DNA of 16,907 nucleotides. Source: Acidilobaceae archaeon. Lineage in GTDB: Archaea > Thermoproteota > Thermoprotei_A > Sulfolobales > Acidilobaceae. Positions 6,597 to 12,868 of the stretch are shown piece after piece. Numbering within the stretch: the first letter of the stretch is position 1; each line of letters begins with the position of its first letter. The notes below the pieces were generated by a model. That model was not told where the DNA came from and made no database searches. It saw nothing but the letters and a program-made list of their open reading frames with translations. The translations under genes were made by a program, and so were the position numbers. The stretch is taken from contig JALWEW010000025.1 of the NCBI GenBank assembly GCA_027039295.1, forward strand, positions 1 to 16,907, given 5' to 3'.

Positions 6597-7661
6597 TTGG
6601 AGGGCAGGCCTGAGGGGAAGACGGGTATACACGGGTGGGGCGCGTATGTGCCCCGCTACAGGCTTCCCATGAGCGAGATCGCGAGAGTGTGGGGCTGGGC
6701 CCCAGAGCAGGCCTCGGGGCTCGGCATGAAGGAGAAGGCCGTAGCCGGGCCCGATGAGGACTCGGTTACAATGGGCTACGAGGCGGCTAGGAACGCCTTG
6801 AGGAGGGCCTCCATTGAGGCCTCGCGGGTGGGCGCTGTCTTCTTCGGTACAGAGTCCAAGCCATATGCTGTCAAGCCAAGCGCGACGATAATAGCGGAGG
6901 CCCTGGGCATAACGCCCGCCACGATGGCCAGCGACTTGGAGTTCGCCTGCAGGGCAGCAAGTGAGGGACTCAGGGCCCTCATAGGTATGGTCGCCTCGGG
7001 GCTTATAGAGTACGGCCTCGTAATAGGGAGCGACACGGCCCAGGCCAATCCCGGCGACGTGCTCGAATTCACGGCCTCGAGCGGCGCTGTGGCCTACGTT
7101 ATAGGGCCACGTGAGGGTGCTGTTGCCTACTTCGAGGGAAGCTACACCTACGTCACTGATACGCCGGACTTCTGGAGGAGGGCTCACCAGCCCTACCCCC
7201 TGCACGGCGAGGGCTTCACGGGCGAGCCAGCATACTTCCATCATATAGAGAACGCTGTCAAGGGCCTCCTAGCCGAGCTGGGCCTCAAGCCGTCAGACTT
7301 CGACTACGCAGTATTCCACCAGCCTAACGGCAAGTTCCCACTGCGGATAGCGAGGAGGCTGGGAATTCCCAAGGAGAAGGTGCTACCCGGCCTCGTCACT
7401 CCGGTTATAGGTAACACCTACAATGCGAGCGCTCTCCTAGGCCTCGCTAGGGTGCTCGATGTAGCCAAGCCCGGTGACAGGATCCTCGTAGCGCCCTTCG
7501 GCAGCGGGGCAGGCTCTGACGCCTACAGTATAGTAGTGACTGATGCTATCGAGGAGAGGAGAAGTCTGGCCCCACTCTTCGATGACTACCTCAGCAGGAG
7601 GAAGGAGATAGACTACGCGACCTACGCGAAGTTCCGCGGTATATTTAATGTAATAAAGTGA
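6597..7661 (+). CDS. hydroxymethylglutaryl-CoA synthase, archaeal type
   Basis: This 354-residue cytosolic enzyme condenses acetyl-CoA with acetoacetyl-CoA to HMG-CoA, the first committed carbon skeleton of the mevalonate pathway. The N-terminal GIHGWGAYVPRYRL matches the conserved archaeal HMGS opening. The nucleophile is Cys118 in DLEFACRAASEG. FHQPNGKFP (240-248) carries the catalytic His241, and GNTYNAS and FGSGAGSDAYS near the C-terminus are thiolase-superfamily CoA-site loops. The length is usual for archaeal HMGS (about 345-350). No ATG or GTG lies before the conserved segment, so TTG 6597 is the start. It leads an operon with a thiolase homologue, a DUF35 protein and HMG-CoA reductase. 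In archaea the first three form one complex with a shared CoA site (known from methanogen work). Confidence 0.95.
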   Translation: MEGRPEGKTGIHGWGAYVPRYRLPMSEIARVWGWAPEQASGLGMKEKAVAGPDEDSVTMGYEAARNALRRASIEASRVGAVFFGTESKPYAVKPSATIIAEALGITPATMASDLEFACRAASEGLRALIGMVASGLIEYGLVIGSDTAQANPGDVLEFTASSGAVAYVIGPREGAVAYFEGSYTYVTDTPDFWRRAHQPYPLHGEGFTGEPAYFHHIENAVKGLLAELGLKPSDFDYAVFHQPNGKFPLRIARRLGIPKEKVLPGLVTPVIGNTYNASALLGLARVLDVAKPGDRILVAPFGSGAGSDAYSIVVTDAIEERRSLAPLFDDYLSRRKEIDYATYAKFRGIFNVIK

Positions 7662-7664
7662 TGT

Positions 7665-7671
7665 GGGGTGG
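7665..7671 (+). promoter_or_regulatory. GGGGTGG ribosome binding site for the thiolase homologue
   Basis: GGGGTGG precedes GTG 7677 by five bases. The same pattern recurs before the DUF35 gene (8810-8817) and before GTG 9236 of HMG-CoA reductase (9225-9230). This supports 7677 over the upstream in-frame GTG 7668, which lies inside the site. Confidence 0.5.
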
Positions 7672-7676
7672 TCCGC

Positions 7677-8822
7677 GTGGAGGTGTACATAACTGGCGTG
7701 GGTCTAACCAAGGTTGGGAGGCACTTCGATCTCGGCCTCAGGGAGCTAGCGGCTAGGGCTGCCCTCGAGGCGCTCGACTCGGCGCGTGTTGACAAGGTCG
7801 ACGCAGTCATTGTCTCCTCAACACTTAGCTATAGGGAGGCGGGTCAGTTCGACTTAGCGGGCCACCTAGCTGGGGCCCTAGGGCTCAAGGGAGCCCAGAC
7901 CTTCGCGGTGGAGGCGGGTGACGCCTCGGGGCTAGCGGCCGTTGAGGCGGCCTGCTCTCTCATAAGGGCTGGCTCCGCGGGGAGAGTATTGGTTGTAGGT
8001 GTCGACAAGCTTACGGATTACGTGAGCTCTCGTGTCTATAGGGACCTCCAGAGGCTCTACGAGGCTGAGGTGCAGGCCCTCTATGATATCGGGCATGCGG
8101 GCGTCGCGGGCCTCCTAGCCAGGCTCTACATGGAGAGGTTTGGTGTCAGCAGGGACACGCTATCCTACTGGCCAGCAATGGATCACAGCCACGCAAAGCA
8201 CAACCCGTACGCTATGCTTCCATTCGCTATAGACCCCGCGGCGGTGCCGAAGGCGCTTAAGGTGGCAGAACCCTTAACGCTACTCGACTCTTTCCCCCTA
8301 GGCGATGGAGCGGCCGCCCTGGTCCTCGAGTCGGAGCCCCACGGCGACGCTAGGGCTAAGGTAGTCCTCGCAACCTCAGCGGCCGGTTACCCGTCGTTCA
8401 CTATGAATGAGGACCCACTCGCTCCTGAGTCGGTGGGCGAGGTGGCGGCCAGGCTCCGGGAGGTCACGGGTATAGCGCCCGTGGACGTCGATGTTATAGA
8501 GCTAGGCGACACATTCACGAGTATAGGGCTAATACTAGCCGAGTCCCTCGGACTCTCGGAGCCTGGGAGAGCGGCTGTCGACGCCATGGAGGGCAGGTTC
8601 ACCCTCGGAGGCGATGGACCCGTAGTCAACCCCTCCGGGGGCCTCAAGGCCCGCGGGCACCCCGTGGGGGCGACTGGAGTCTACATGGTCGGTGAGCTTG
8701 CCCTGCAGGTTTCCGGCGAGTACCCCGGCCTGAAGGTTGACGGCGCGCGGAGGGGCCTTGCAGTCATAGCTAGTGGCGATGGCTCCTCCGCGCACCTAGT
8801 ACTAGTAGAGGGGGTGGCCTAG
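7677..8822 (+). CDS. SCP2-type thiolase homologue with altered active site
   Basis: This 381-residue protein (from GTG 7677; GTG 7668 also possible) is a thiolase-fold protein of the archaeal SCP2-like class. It sits where the acetoacetyl-CoA thiolase of the HMGS complex belongs. The N-terminal VYITGVGLTKVGRH, SFPLGDGAAALVLESE and GGLKARGHPVGATG (with His328) are well conserved. The nucleophile segment, normally of the type ACASG, reads AGDASG, so the Cys is Asp82 (codon GAC at 7920-7922). The second catalytic motif HDAF reads GDTF, so His is Gly277. LLDCSP reads LLDSFP, and the C-terminal GG loop is SGDG. The open frame and conserved remainder argue against a pseudogene. It may be a non-catalytic CoA-binding partner or an enzyme with different chemistry (inference). 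It follows HMGS closely and ends 1 nt before the DUF35 start. Confidence 0.88.
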   Translation: MEVYITGVGLTKVGRHFDLGLRELAARAALEALDSARVDKVDAVIVSSTLSYREAGQFDLAGHLAGALGLKGAQTFAVEAGDASGLAAVEAACSLIRAGSAGRVLVVGVDKLTDYVSSRVYRDLQRLYEAEVQALYDIGHAGVAGLLARLYMERFGVSRDTLSYWPAMDHSHAKHNPYAMLPFAIDPAAVPKALKVAEPLTLLDSFPLGDGAAALVLESEPHGDARAKVVLATSAAGYPSFTMNEDPLAPESVGEVAARLREVTGIAPVDVDVIELGDTFTSIGLILAESLGLSEPGRAAVDAMEGRFTLGGDGPVVNPSGGLKARGHPVGATGVYMVGELALQVSGEYPGLKVDGARRGLAVIASGDGSSAHLVLVEGVA

Positions 8823-8823
8823 C

Positions 8824-9246
8824 GTGTCGATGGACCTGAGTGTACCCGAGACGTGGAGGGTCAAGGGAGCCCTCTATAGGCTCGAGGCCGCCCGCTGCAA
8901 GGCCTGCGGCAGGATCCACTACCCCCCGATGCCAGCCTGCCCCTACTGCGGCTCCAGGGACCTCGAGAGGGTTACACTGCCGAGTGAGGGGGTCCTAGAG
9001 TCCTATACCGTGGTATACGCCGTGCCCGAGGGGTCACGCCACAAGGCCCCAGTACTCCTCGGCCTTGTCCGCTTGGGCAGGGTCAGGGTTGTAGCCGAGA
9101 TCACGGACGCAGACCCCTCCGAGCTGAGGACTGGCATGGAGGTGGAGGCGGTCCTCAGGAGGATCCGCAGCGACCGGGAGGCTGGCATAATACGGTATGG
9201 GGTGATGTTCAGGCCGAAGCTGAAGGGTGGGTCGCGTGGAGGCTAG
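8824..9246 (+). CDS. DUF35 Zn-ribbon/OB-fold protein of the HMGS-thiolase complex
   Basis: This 140-residue protein has a rubredoxin-like zinc ribbon, C25-x2-C28 and C39-x2-C42 (CKACGRIHYPPMPACPYCG), followed by an OB-fold (about 55-120), the standard DUF35 arrangement. In methanogens the equivalent protein bridges thiolase and HMG-CoA synthase and lines their common CoA tunnel, so acetoacetyl-CoA is handed over rather than released. Here it sits directly after both genes. GTG 8824 begins one base after the thiolase stop and is preceded at six bases by GGGGGTGG; ATG 8830 is less well spaced. The 3' end overlaps the HMG-CoA reductase start by about 11 nt. The fold and family are clear; the complex is inferred by homology. 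Confidence 0.92.
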   Translation: MSMDLSVPETWRVKGALYRLEAARCKACGRIHYPPMPACPYCGSRDLERVTLPSEGVLESYTVVYAVPEGSRHKAPVLLGLVRLGRVRVVAEITDADPSELRTGMEVEAVLRRIRSDREAGIIRYGVMFRPKLKGGSRGG

Positions 9247-10495
9247 CGGGGAGGATCACTCCAAGCTACTGGAGGAGGCCCTAGCTAGGCTGGAGCGCGG
9301 TGAGACTAGTCTTTCACGCCTCGACAGGGAGCTTGGCAACTCGAACCTGGCAGCCCTGGTGAGGAGACTCTACCTCGAGAGGAAGCTTGGCGTGAGCCTC
9401 TCGGCTGTGGCGTCTACGATACTAGACTTCGAGGAGATCGTGGGGCGCAACATCGAGAACCCCATAGGCGCCGTCCAGGTGCCACTCGCAGTCGCCGGCC
9501 CACTGCGCGTCGAGGGGGAGTATGCCCGCGGCGACTTCTACGTGCCGCTAGCGACGACTGAGGGAGCCCTGGTGGCTAGCATAAACAGGGGGATGAAGGC
9601 GATCACCCTCTCCGGCGGGGCGAGGGTTAGGGTAGTGAAGGATGGCATGGCCCGCGCCCCCCTGATAAGGACGCCTAGTATTGAGGAGGCCGTGAGGCTC
9701 GTCGAGTGGGTTAAGGAGAACGAGGAGAGGCTACGCGAGGCAGCATCACGCAAGACGAGGCATGGGAGGCTCGTGGAGATACAGCCCTTCATCGTGGGGA
9801 ACCTCGTCTGGCTCAGGCTCGTGTATAAGACGGGAGACGCTATGGGCATGAACATGGCCACGATAGCCAGCGATGAGGTGTGCAGGGAGATAGAGGCGTC
9901 ATACGATGGCAGCATGGAGTGCGTGGCTCTGAGCGGCAACCTGTGCGTCGATAAGAAGGCTAGCCACCTAAACAAGTTGCTAGGCCGCGGCAAATATGTC
10001 GTAGCCGAGGCTCTGCTGAGGAGGGACGTGATAGAGGGCGTCCTGAAGGCTTCAGCCGAGGCCATACACTACGTCAACCTATCGAAGAACCTCTTAGGCG
10101 GGGCCGTAGCGGGTAACCTGGGCTTCAATGCCCACTTCGCGAATATAATAGCGGCCATATTCATAGCCACGGGCCAGGACGTAGCCCAAGTGGTCGAGAG
10201 CAGCATGGGTTACACGTGGACCGAGCCCCGTGGTGGAGACCTCTACGTGAGCGTCACGCTGCCAAGCCTCGAGGTGGGGACCGTCGGGGGAGGCACATGG
10301 CTCCCGACCCAGCGTGAGGCCCTCTCGATAATGGGCGTCGCGGGGGGAGGCGACCCCCCAGGGGTTAACGCCCTGAAGTTCGCTGAGATAGTGGCAGCTT
10401 CAGTCCTCGCCGGGGAGGTGAACCTGCTGGCCGCGCTCGCCGCGGGCCACTTAGCCCGCGCCCACGAGGCTCTAGCCCGGGGGCGGAGGAGATGA
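9236..10495 (+). CDS. hmgA: class I HMG-CoA reductase
   Basis: This enzyme reduces HMG-CoA to mevalonate with two NADPH for isoprenoid ether-lipid synthesis. Numbered from GTG 9236 (419 residues): ENPIGAVQVPLAVAGP (74-89) binds substrate; Glu109 in TTEGALVAS, Asp239-Lys240 in CVDKKAS, Asp315 in GQDVAQ and His410 near the C-terminus (RAHEAL) are the catalytic residues known from class I enzymes. DAMGMNM (201-207) is the cofactor motif. No membrane domain is present, as usual for archaea, and the length is typical. GTG 9227 is an alternative start but lacks the GGGTGG found four to five bases before 9236. It overlaps the DUF35 gene at its start and the Nudix gene by ATGA at its end, so the operon is tightly coupled. 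Confidence 0.97.
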   Translation: MEASGEDHSKLLEEALARLERGETSLSRLDRELGNSNLAALVRRLYLERKLGVSLSAVASTILDFEEIVGRNIENPIGAVQVPLAVAGPLRVEGEYARGDFYVPLATTEGALVASINRGMKAITLSGGARVRVVKDGMARAPLIRTPSIEEAVRLVEWVKENEERLREAASRKTRHGRLVEIQPFIVGNLVWLRLVYKTGDAMGMNMATIASDEVCREIEASYDGSMECVALSGNLCVDKKASHLNKLLGRGKYVVAEALLRRDVIEGVLKASAEAIHYVNLSKNLLGGAVAGNLGFNAHFANIIAAIFIATGQDVAQVVESSMGYTWTEPRGGDLYVSVTLPSLEVGTVGGGTWLPTQREALSIMGVAGGGDPPGVNALKFAEIVAASVLAGEVNLLAALAAGHLARAHEALARGRRR

Positions 10496-11022
10496 CTGAC
10501 CCGCTCGAGGGCCTCGAGGCGTCCCTCTCGTATAAGAGGTTCAGGGTGGAGGTCAGGAAGGCCGAGCTGCCTGGAAGGAGGCCTAGGGTCATACTGAGGG
10601 TCGTTATACCCAACACGGTAGCCGTGCTCCCAGTCATAGGTGAGAGGCACGTGGTACTCCTCAGGCAGTACAGGCCTGCCGTAGGCCGGTGGATAATCGA
10701 GGCCCCTGCCGGGACCCTCGAGGAGGGGGAGTCACCTGAGGAGGCGGCTATACGCGAGCTAAGGGAGGAAACAGGCCTGAGGCCCGGCCGCCTCGAGAAG
10801 GTGGGGGAGGCGTACCTAACTCCGGGCTACTCGACGGAGTACATGCACTTCTACATAGTCTGGGACCCCTTGGAGGGCGAGCCGTCACCCGAGGAAGGCG
10901 AGGTCATAGAGGTCATGAAACTCGATGTGGGAGAGGCTCTAGCGATGGCTAGGAGGGGCGAGATACGGGACGCTAAGACCCTGCTACTCCTAGCCAAGCT
11001 CCGCGAGAAGCTAAGCCTCTAA
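10492..11022 (+). CDS. Nudix hydrolase, ADP-ribose pyrophosphatase-like
   Basis: This 176-residue protein has a complete Nudix box at 74-96 (G74, E80, R88-E89, E92-E93, G95), preceded by RQYRPAVGRWIIEAPAG and followed by LTPGYSTEYMHFY. That combination is characteristic of ADP-ribose pyrophosphatases, which split ADP-ribose to AMP and ribose 5-phosphate. Its ATG overlaps the HMG-CoA reductase stop (ATGA, 10492-10495), so it is translated as part of the mevalonate operon. Whether it acts only as a housekeeping ADP-ribose hydrolase or on a prenyl/CoA diphosphate cannot be told from sequence. The family call is firm, the operon-specific role open. Confidence 0.9.
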   Translation: MTDPLEGLEASLSYKRFRVEVRKAELPGRRPRVILRVVIPNTVAVLPVIGERHVVLLRQYRPAVGRWIIEAPAGTLEEGESPEEAAIRELREETGLRPGRLEKVGEAYLTPGYSTEYMHFYIVWDPLEGEPSPEEGEVIEVMKLDVGEALAMARRGEIRDAKTLLLLAKLREKLSL

Positions 11023-11114
11023 CGCGGGGTCCGCGTGAGACTAGGGCAGTCACAAGGGGTCCTCCAAGGCTGCCCGCTTCTTCATCCCCACGGCGCCCTA
11101 GGGCTTTTTAGAGC

Positions 11115-11124
11115 CTTTAAATAG
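11115..11124 (+). promoter_or_regulatory. TATA box of the TBP gene
   Basis: CTTTAAATAG is the best match to the archaeal TATA consensus, 35 nt before ATG 11159, preceded by GAGC. Two further TATA-like runs flank it: CTTTTTAG (11104-11111) and CTTTTAAG (11136-11143). The first could equally be a T-rich stop signal for the mevalonate operon, whose last codon ends at 11022. Confidence 0.6.
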
Positions 11125-11158
11125 TCTGACGCCCCCTTTTAAGGCATCGGTGCAGCGT

Positions 11159-11767
11159 ATGAGCGGCCAGGAGACGACGGAAGCTTCCACCGAGAAGGAG
11201 GGAGCCAGGGAGCCCAAGCCAGAGGCCAACATCGAGAACATAGTGGCCACGGTGATACTGGACCACGGCCTCGACCTAAACCTCATCGAGGCTAGGGTAA
11301 TAGACGTCGAATACAACCCGGACCAGTTCCCCGGCCTCATCTATAGGATGAAGAACCCCCGCGTCACAGCCCTCATATTCAAGTCTGGTAAAATGGTTGT
11401 CACGGGCACTAAGAGCATCAACGAGCTAGTCTACGCGGTCAAAAGGATACTTAAGAGCCTCCAGGAGCACGGGATAGAGATCAGGGGCAGGCCGAAGATA
11501 CAGATACAAAACATCGTCGCCTCGGCGAACCTACACGTTAACATAGACCTCGAGAAGGCGGCGTTCGTCCTACCCGGAAGCATGTATGAGCCGGACCAGT
11601 TCCCCGGCCTCATCTATAGGATGGATAAGCCCCGCGTCGTACTCTTGATATTCAGTAGCGGCAAGATGGTCATAACGGGAGCTAAGAGGGAGAACGAGGT
11701 ATACGAGGCTGTGGAGCGCATATACAGGATTTTGAAGGAGAACGGGTGCACACGCCCTCAGTACTAG
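11159..11767 (+). CDS. tbp: TATA-binding protein (TBP)
   Basis: This is the general transcription factor that binds promoter TATA boxes and recruits TFB and RNA polymerase. The protein has two copies of the TBP half-saddle. The first spans about 24-110 (NIVATVILDHGLDLNLIEA, DQFPGLIYRM, ALIFKSGKMVVTG) and the second about 115-200 (NIVASANLHVNIDLEKAA, DQFPGLIYRM, LLIFSSGKMVITG). Ahead of them lies an acidic, Glu/Lys-rich N-terminal stretch of about 23 residues. At about 200 residues it is slightly longer than the usual 180-190. The start is taken at ATG 11159; GTG 11150 is an in-frame alternative. The gene stands alone, between the mevalonate operon and a convergent phosphoesterase. The DQFPGLIYRM segments are identical over 33 nt at the DNA level. 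Confidence 0.97.
   Translation: MSGQETTEASTEKEGAREPKPEANIENIVATVILDHGLDLNLIEARVIDVEYNPDQFPGLIYRMKNPRVTALIFKSGKMVVTGTKSINELVYAVKRILKSLQEHGIEIRGRPKIQIQNIVASANLHVNIDLEKAAFVLPGSMYEPDQFPGLIYRMDKPRVVLLIFSSGKMVITGAKRENEVYEAVERIYRILKENGCTRPQY
11318..11350 (+). repeat. copy 1 of a 33-nt exact direct repeat within the TBP gene
   Basis: It is identical to 11591-11623 and encodes PDQFPGLIYRM (with flanking bases) in the first TBP repeat. Every synonymous position agrees. Confidence 0.9.
11591..11623 (+). repeat. copy 2 of the 33-nt exact direct repeat within the TBP gene
   Basis: It is identical to 11318-11350, 273 nt away, and occupies the equivalent place in the second TBP repeat. Confidence 0.9.
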
Positions 11768-11809
11768 AACGTAAAGGCGATGATGTATGGCTGGGAATAC
11801 TGACCCCCC

Positions 11810-11831
11810 CTCTCCCCATGGGGATGGAGAG
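11810..11831 (+). terminator. possible hairpin between convergent TBP and phosphoesterase genes
   Basis: CTCTCC (11810-11815) pairs with GGAGAG (11826-11831) around CCATGGGGAT. It lies after the TBP stop (11767) and before the stop of the opposite-strand gene (11850). No T-run follows, and archaeal termination relies mostly on T-tracts, so the function is uncertain. A second imperfect inverted repeat, GGCT-g-AGCGCT-g-AGCC, follows at 11835-11850. Confidence 0.3.
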
Positions 11832-11849
11832 CAAGGCTGAGCGCTGAGC

Positions 11850-12617
11850 CTATACCGGTAGTACGTACTTGAGTGGACCCAGCCTCATGGTGCCCGCCTC
11901 CCTGTCGACGACCCACACCTCAGCATCGGCTACGTTGCCCCGCTCTCGGATGATTGGTGACAGGTAGGCCTCTTTGTCGAGGGATACGGCGTGGCCCGTC
12001 TGGTAGGCGCCGAAGGCTGGTAGGACTAGCACTCTAGCCTCAGAGTCGGGTAGTGGGACATCGAGGAGCACAGGGAGCTTTACCCGCGCACCGCCTACGT
12101 CGACCTGAAGGGATGGGTGCTCGTGGCCTATAATTAGGGTGTCGAAATCACAGTTAACAGGCTGATGGCCGTGGGCCACCGCTAATCCATCGCCTAGGTC
12201 GAGGCAGCCCTCAACGAGTTCTACACCCAGGTCCCTTAGTAGGGGAGCTATGAAGGTGTCGTGGTTACCCCTAACTACGATAACCTCTTTCACCCTGCTA
12301 TCAGTCGAGAGCCATCTTCCAAGGCGTGCTATCTCAACCCTCTCCTGTCTTGTGAGCTTCTCGAATGTATGCTTCAGATCACCGTCTATGATGAGTCTAG
12401 CCCTCCACGGCACGGACTCGAGCGCCTCGGACAGGTGGCGCAGGGCACTACGTAACTGAATCCTCGGCAAGAAGACACCCGTCGCCGCTAACGCTGACTC
12501 GTAGCCGAGATGCACATCAGCGATTATCACGGCCTGAGCTCTACCGACGACCAGAACAGGTAGACCGTCGACAATGGATGCGTCTCCATCTATGTTCACG
12601 AGCCTCCTGCTAGCCAA
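11850..12617 (-). CDS. archaeal SbcD/Mre11-related metallophosphoesterase
   Basis: This 255-residue calcineurin-like phosphoesterase shows, in order, ADVHLGYE (33-40; D34, H36), IIDGDLKH (76-83; D80), RGNHD (116-120), AHGHQP (148-153) and IGHEHP (163-168). These are the metal and phosphate ligands of the two-metal active site. The ADxHLGYE and DGDLKH wording is typical of the archaeal single-domain SbcD-related group, whose substrate is not established. It lacks the capping and Rad50-binding regions of true Mre11. The start is TTG 12617 or GTG 12599; the latter has AGGAGG three bases upstream. No TATA-like element lies between it and tRNA-Lys 49 nt upstream on the same strand, so it may be transcribed from the tRNA promoter. 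Confidence 0.85.
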   Translation of the reverse strand: MASRRLVNIDGDASIVDGLPVLVVGRAQAVIIADVHLGYESALAATGVFLPRIQLRSALRHLSEALESVPWRARLIIDGDLKHTFEKLTRQERVEIARLGRWLSTDSRVKEVIVVRGNHDTFIAPLLRDLGVELVEGCLDLGDGLAVAHGHQPVNCDFDTLIIGHEHPSLQVDVGGARVKLPVLLDVPLPDSEARVLVLPAFGAYQTGHAVSLDKEAYLSPIIRERGNVADAEVWVVDREAGTMRLGPLKYVLPV

Positions 12618-12632
12618 CCCCCTTCCACCTGG

Positions 12633-12646
12633 CCTAGGCGCCTAGG
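12633..12646. repeat. 14-bp perfect palindrome upstream of the phosphoesterase gene
   Basis: CCTAGGCGCCTAGG equals its own reverse complement. It lies 16 nt upstream of the TTG start at 12617 and 20 nt beyond the tRNA-Lys CCA end. It could be an operator for a dimeric regulator or an RNA hairpin at the tRNA processing boundary; neither is proven. Confidence 0.6.
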
Positions 12647-12665
12647 AGCCCTTGGGGGCCTTGTG

Positions 12666-12773
12666 TGGCGGGCCCGCCGGGATTTGAACCCGGGACTTCC
12701 GCCCGCTCGGCCAGGCCGCCGACTCGGCCTACGGGTTAAAAGCCCGCCGCTCTACCAGCTGAGCTACGGGCCC
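12666..12773 (-). tRNA. trnK: tRNA-Lys (anticodon UUU) with a 32-nt intron at position 45/46, CCA encoded
   Basis: The cloverleaf reads on the minus strand from 12773: acceptor GGGCCCG/CGGGCCC, D arm GCTC/GAGC, anticodon arm GCGGG-CTTTTAA-CCCGT, T arm CCGGG-TTCAAAT-CCCGG, discriminator G (12669) and an encoded CCA (12668-12666). Anticodon TTT gives Lys. Between the anticodon and T arms there are 37 nt instead of 5. Removing 12728-12697 leaves the normal variable loop AGGTC and a 73-nt tRNA (exons 12773-12729 and 12696-12669). The acceptor and anticodon stems are identical to those of tRNA-Trp in this window. Confidence 0.95.
12697..12728 (-). other. non-canonical tRNA-Lys intron in the variable loop (45/46)
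   Basis: The junctions fit a relaxed bulge-helix-bulge. CCGT of the anticodon stem pairs with GCGG at the intron end (one G-T wobble). The 5' bulge AG^G and the 3' bulge AA^G are each cut after the second base. Inside, CCG pairs with CGG, and a TCGGC/GCCGA hairpin closes a six-base loop. Boundaries are predicted, not observed. Confidence 0.8.
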
Positions 12774-12802
12774 AACCGCTCTTTTGGAACACCCTGCGGG
12801 GA

Positions 12803-12812
12803 CTCATAAGCG
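12803..12812 (-). promoter_or_regulatory. TATA-like promoter of tRNA-Lys
   Basis: On the minus strand the element GCTTATGAG is centred about 34 nt before the tRNA 5' end at 12773. The tRNA-Trp promoter has the same spacing. Confidence 0.45.
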
Positions 12813-12868
12813 TAGCCCCGCGGAGCACGCCAGAAGCGCTTCGGGCTAGTGGGTGGGACGGCTCTATC

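Noticed and set aside
6519..7244. 241-codon open frame on the minus strand opposite HMG-CoA synthase
   Set aside because: The plus strand carries a clearly recognisable enzyme; the reverse frame has no known motif and an odd composition, as expected from GC-rich antisense sequence.
7962..7964. Cys93 of the thiolase homologue (in EAACSLIR) as the replacement nucleophile
   Set aside because: It lies eleven residues after the nucleophile position, within the following helix, and the AxxASG context of the elbow is occupied by Asp82.
11777..11803. C/D box small RNA near the end of the TBP gene (ATGATGT followed by CTGA)
   Set aside because: Only one box pair about 12 bases apart is present, the C box is imperfect, and no upstream C/D' pair could be found.
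12694..12730. Class II tRNA with a long variable arm (Leu/Ser type)
   Set aside because: The anticodon is UUU (Lys), and removing 32 nt at BHB-like junctions restores a normal 5-nt variable loop and 73-nt length.
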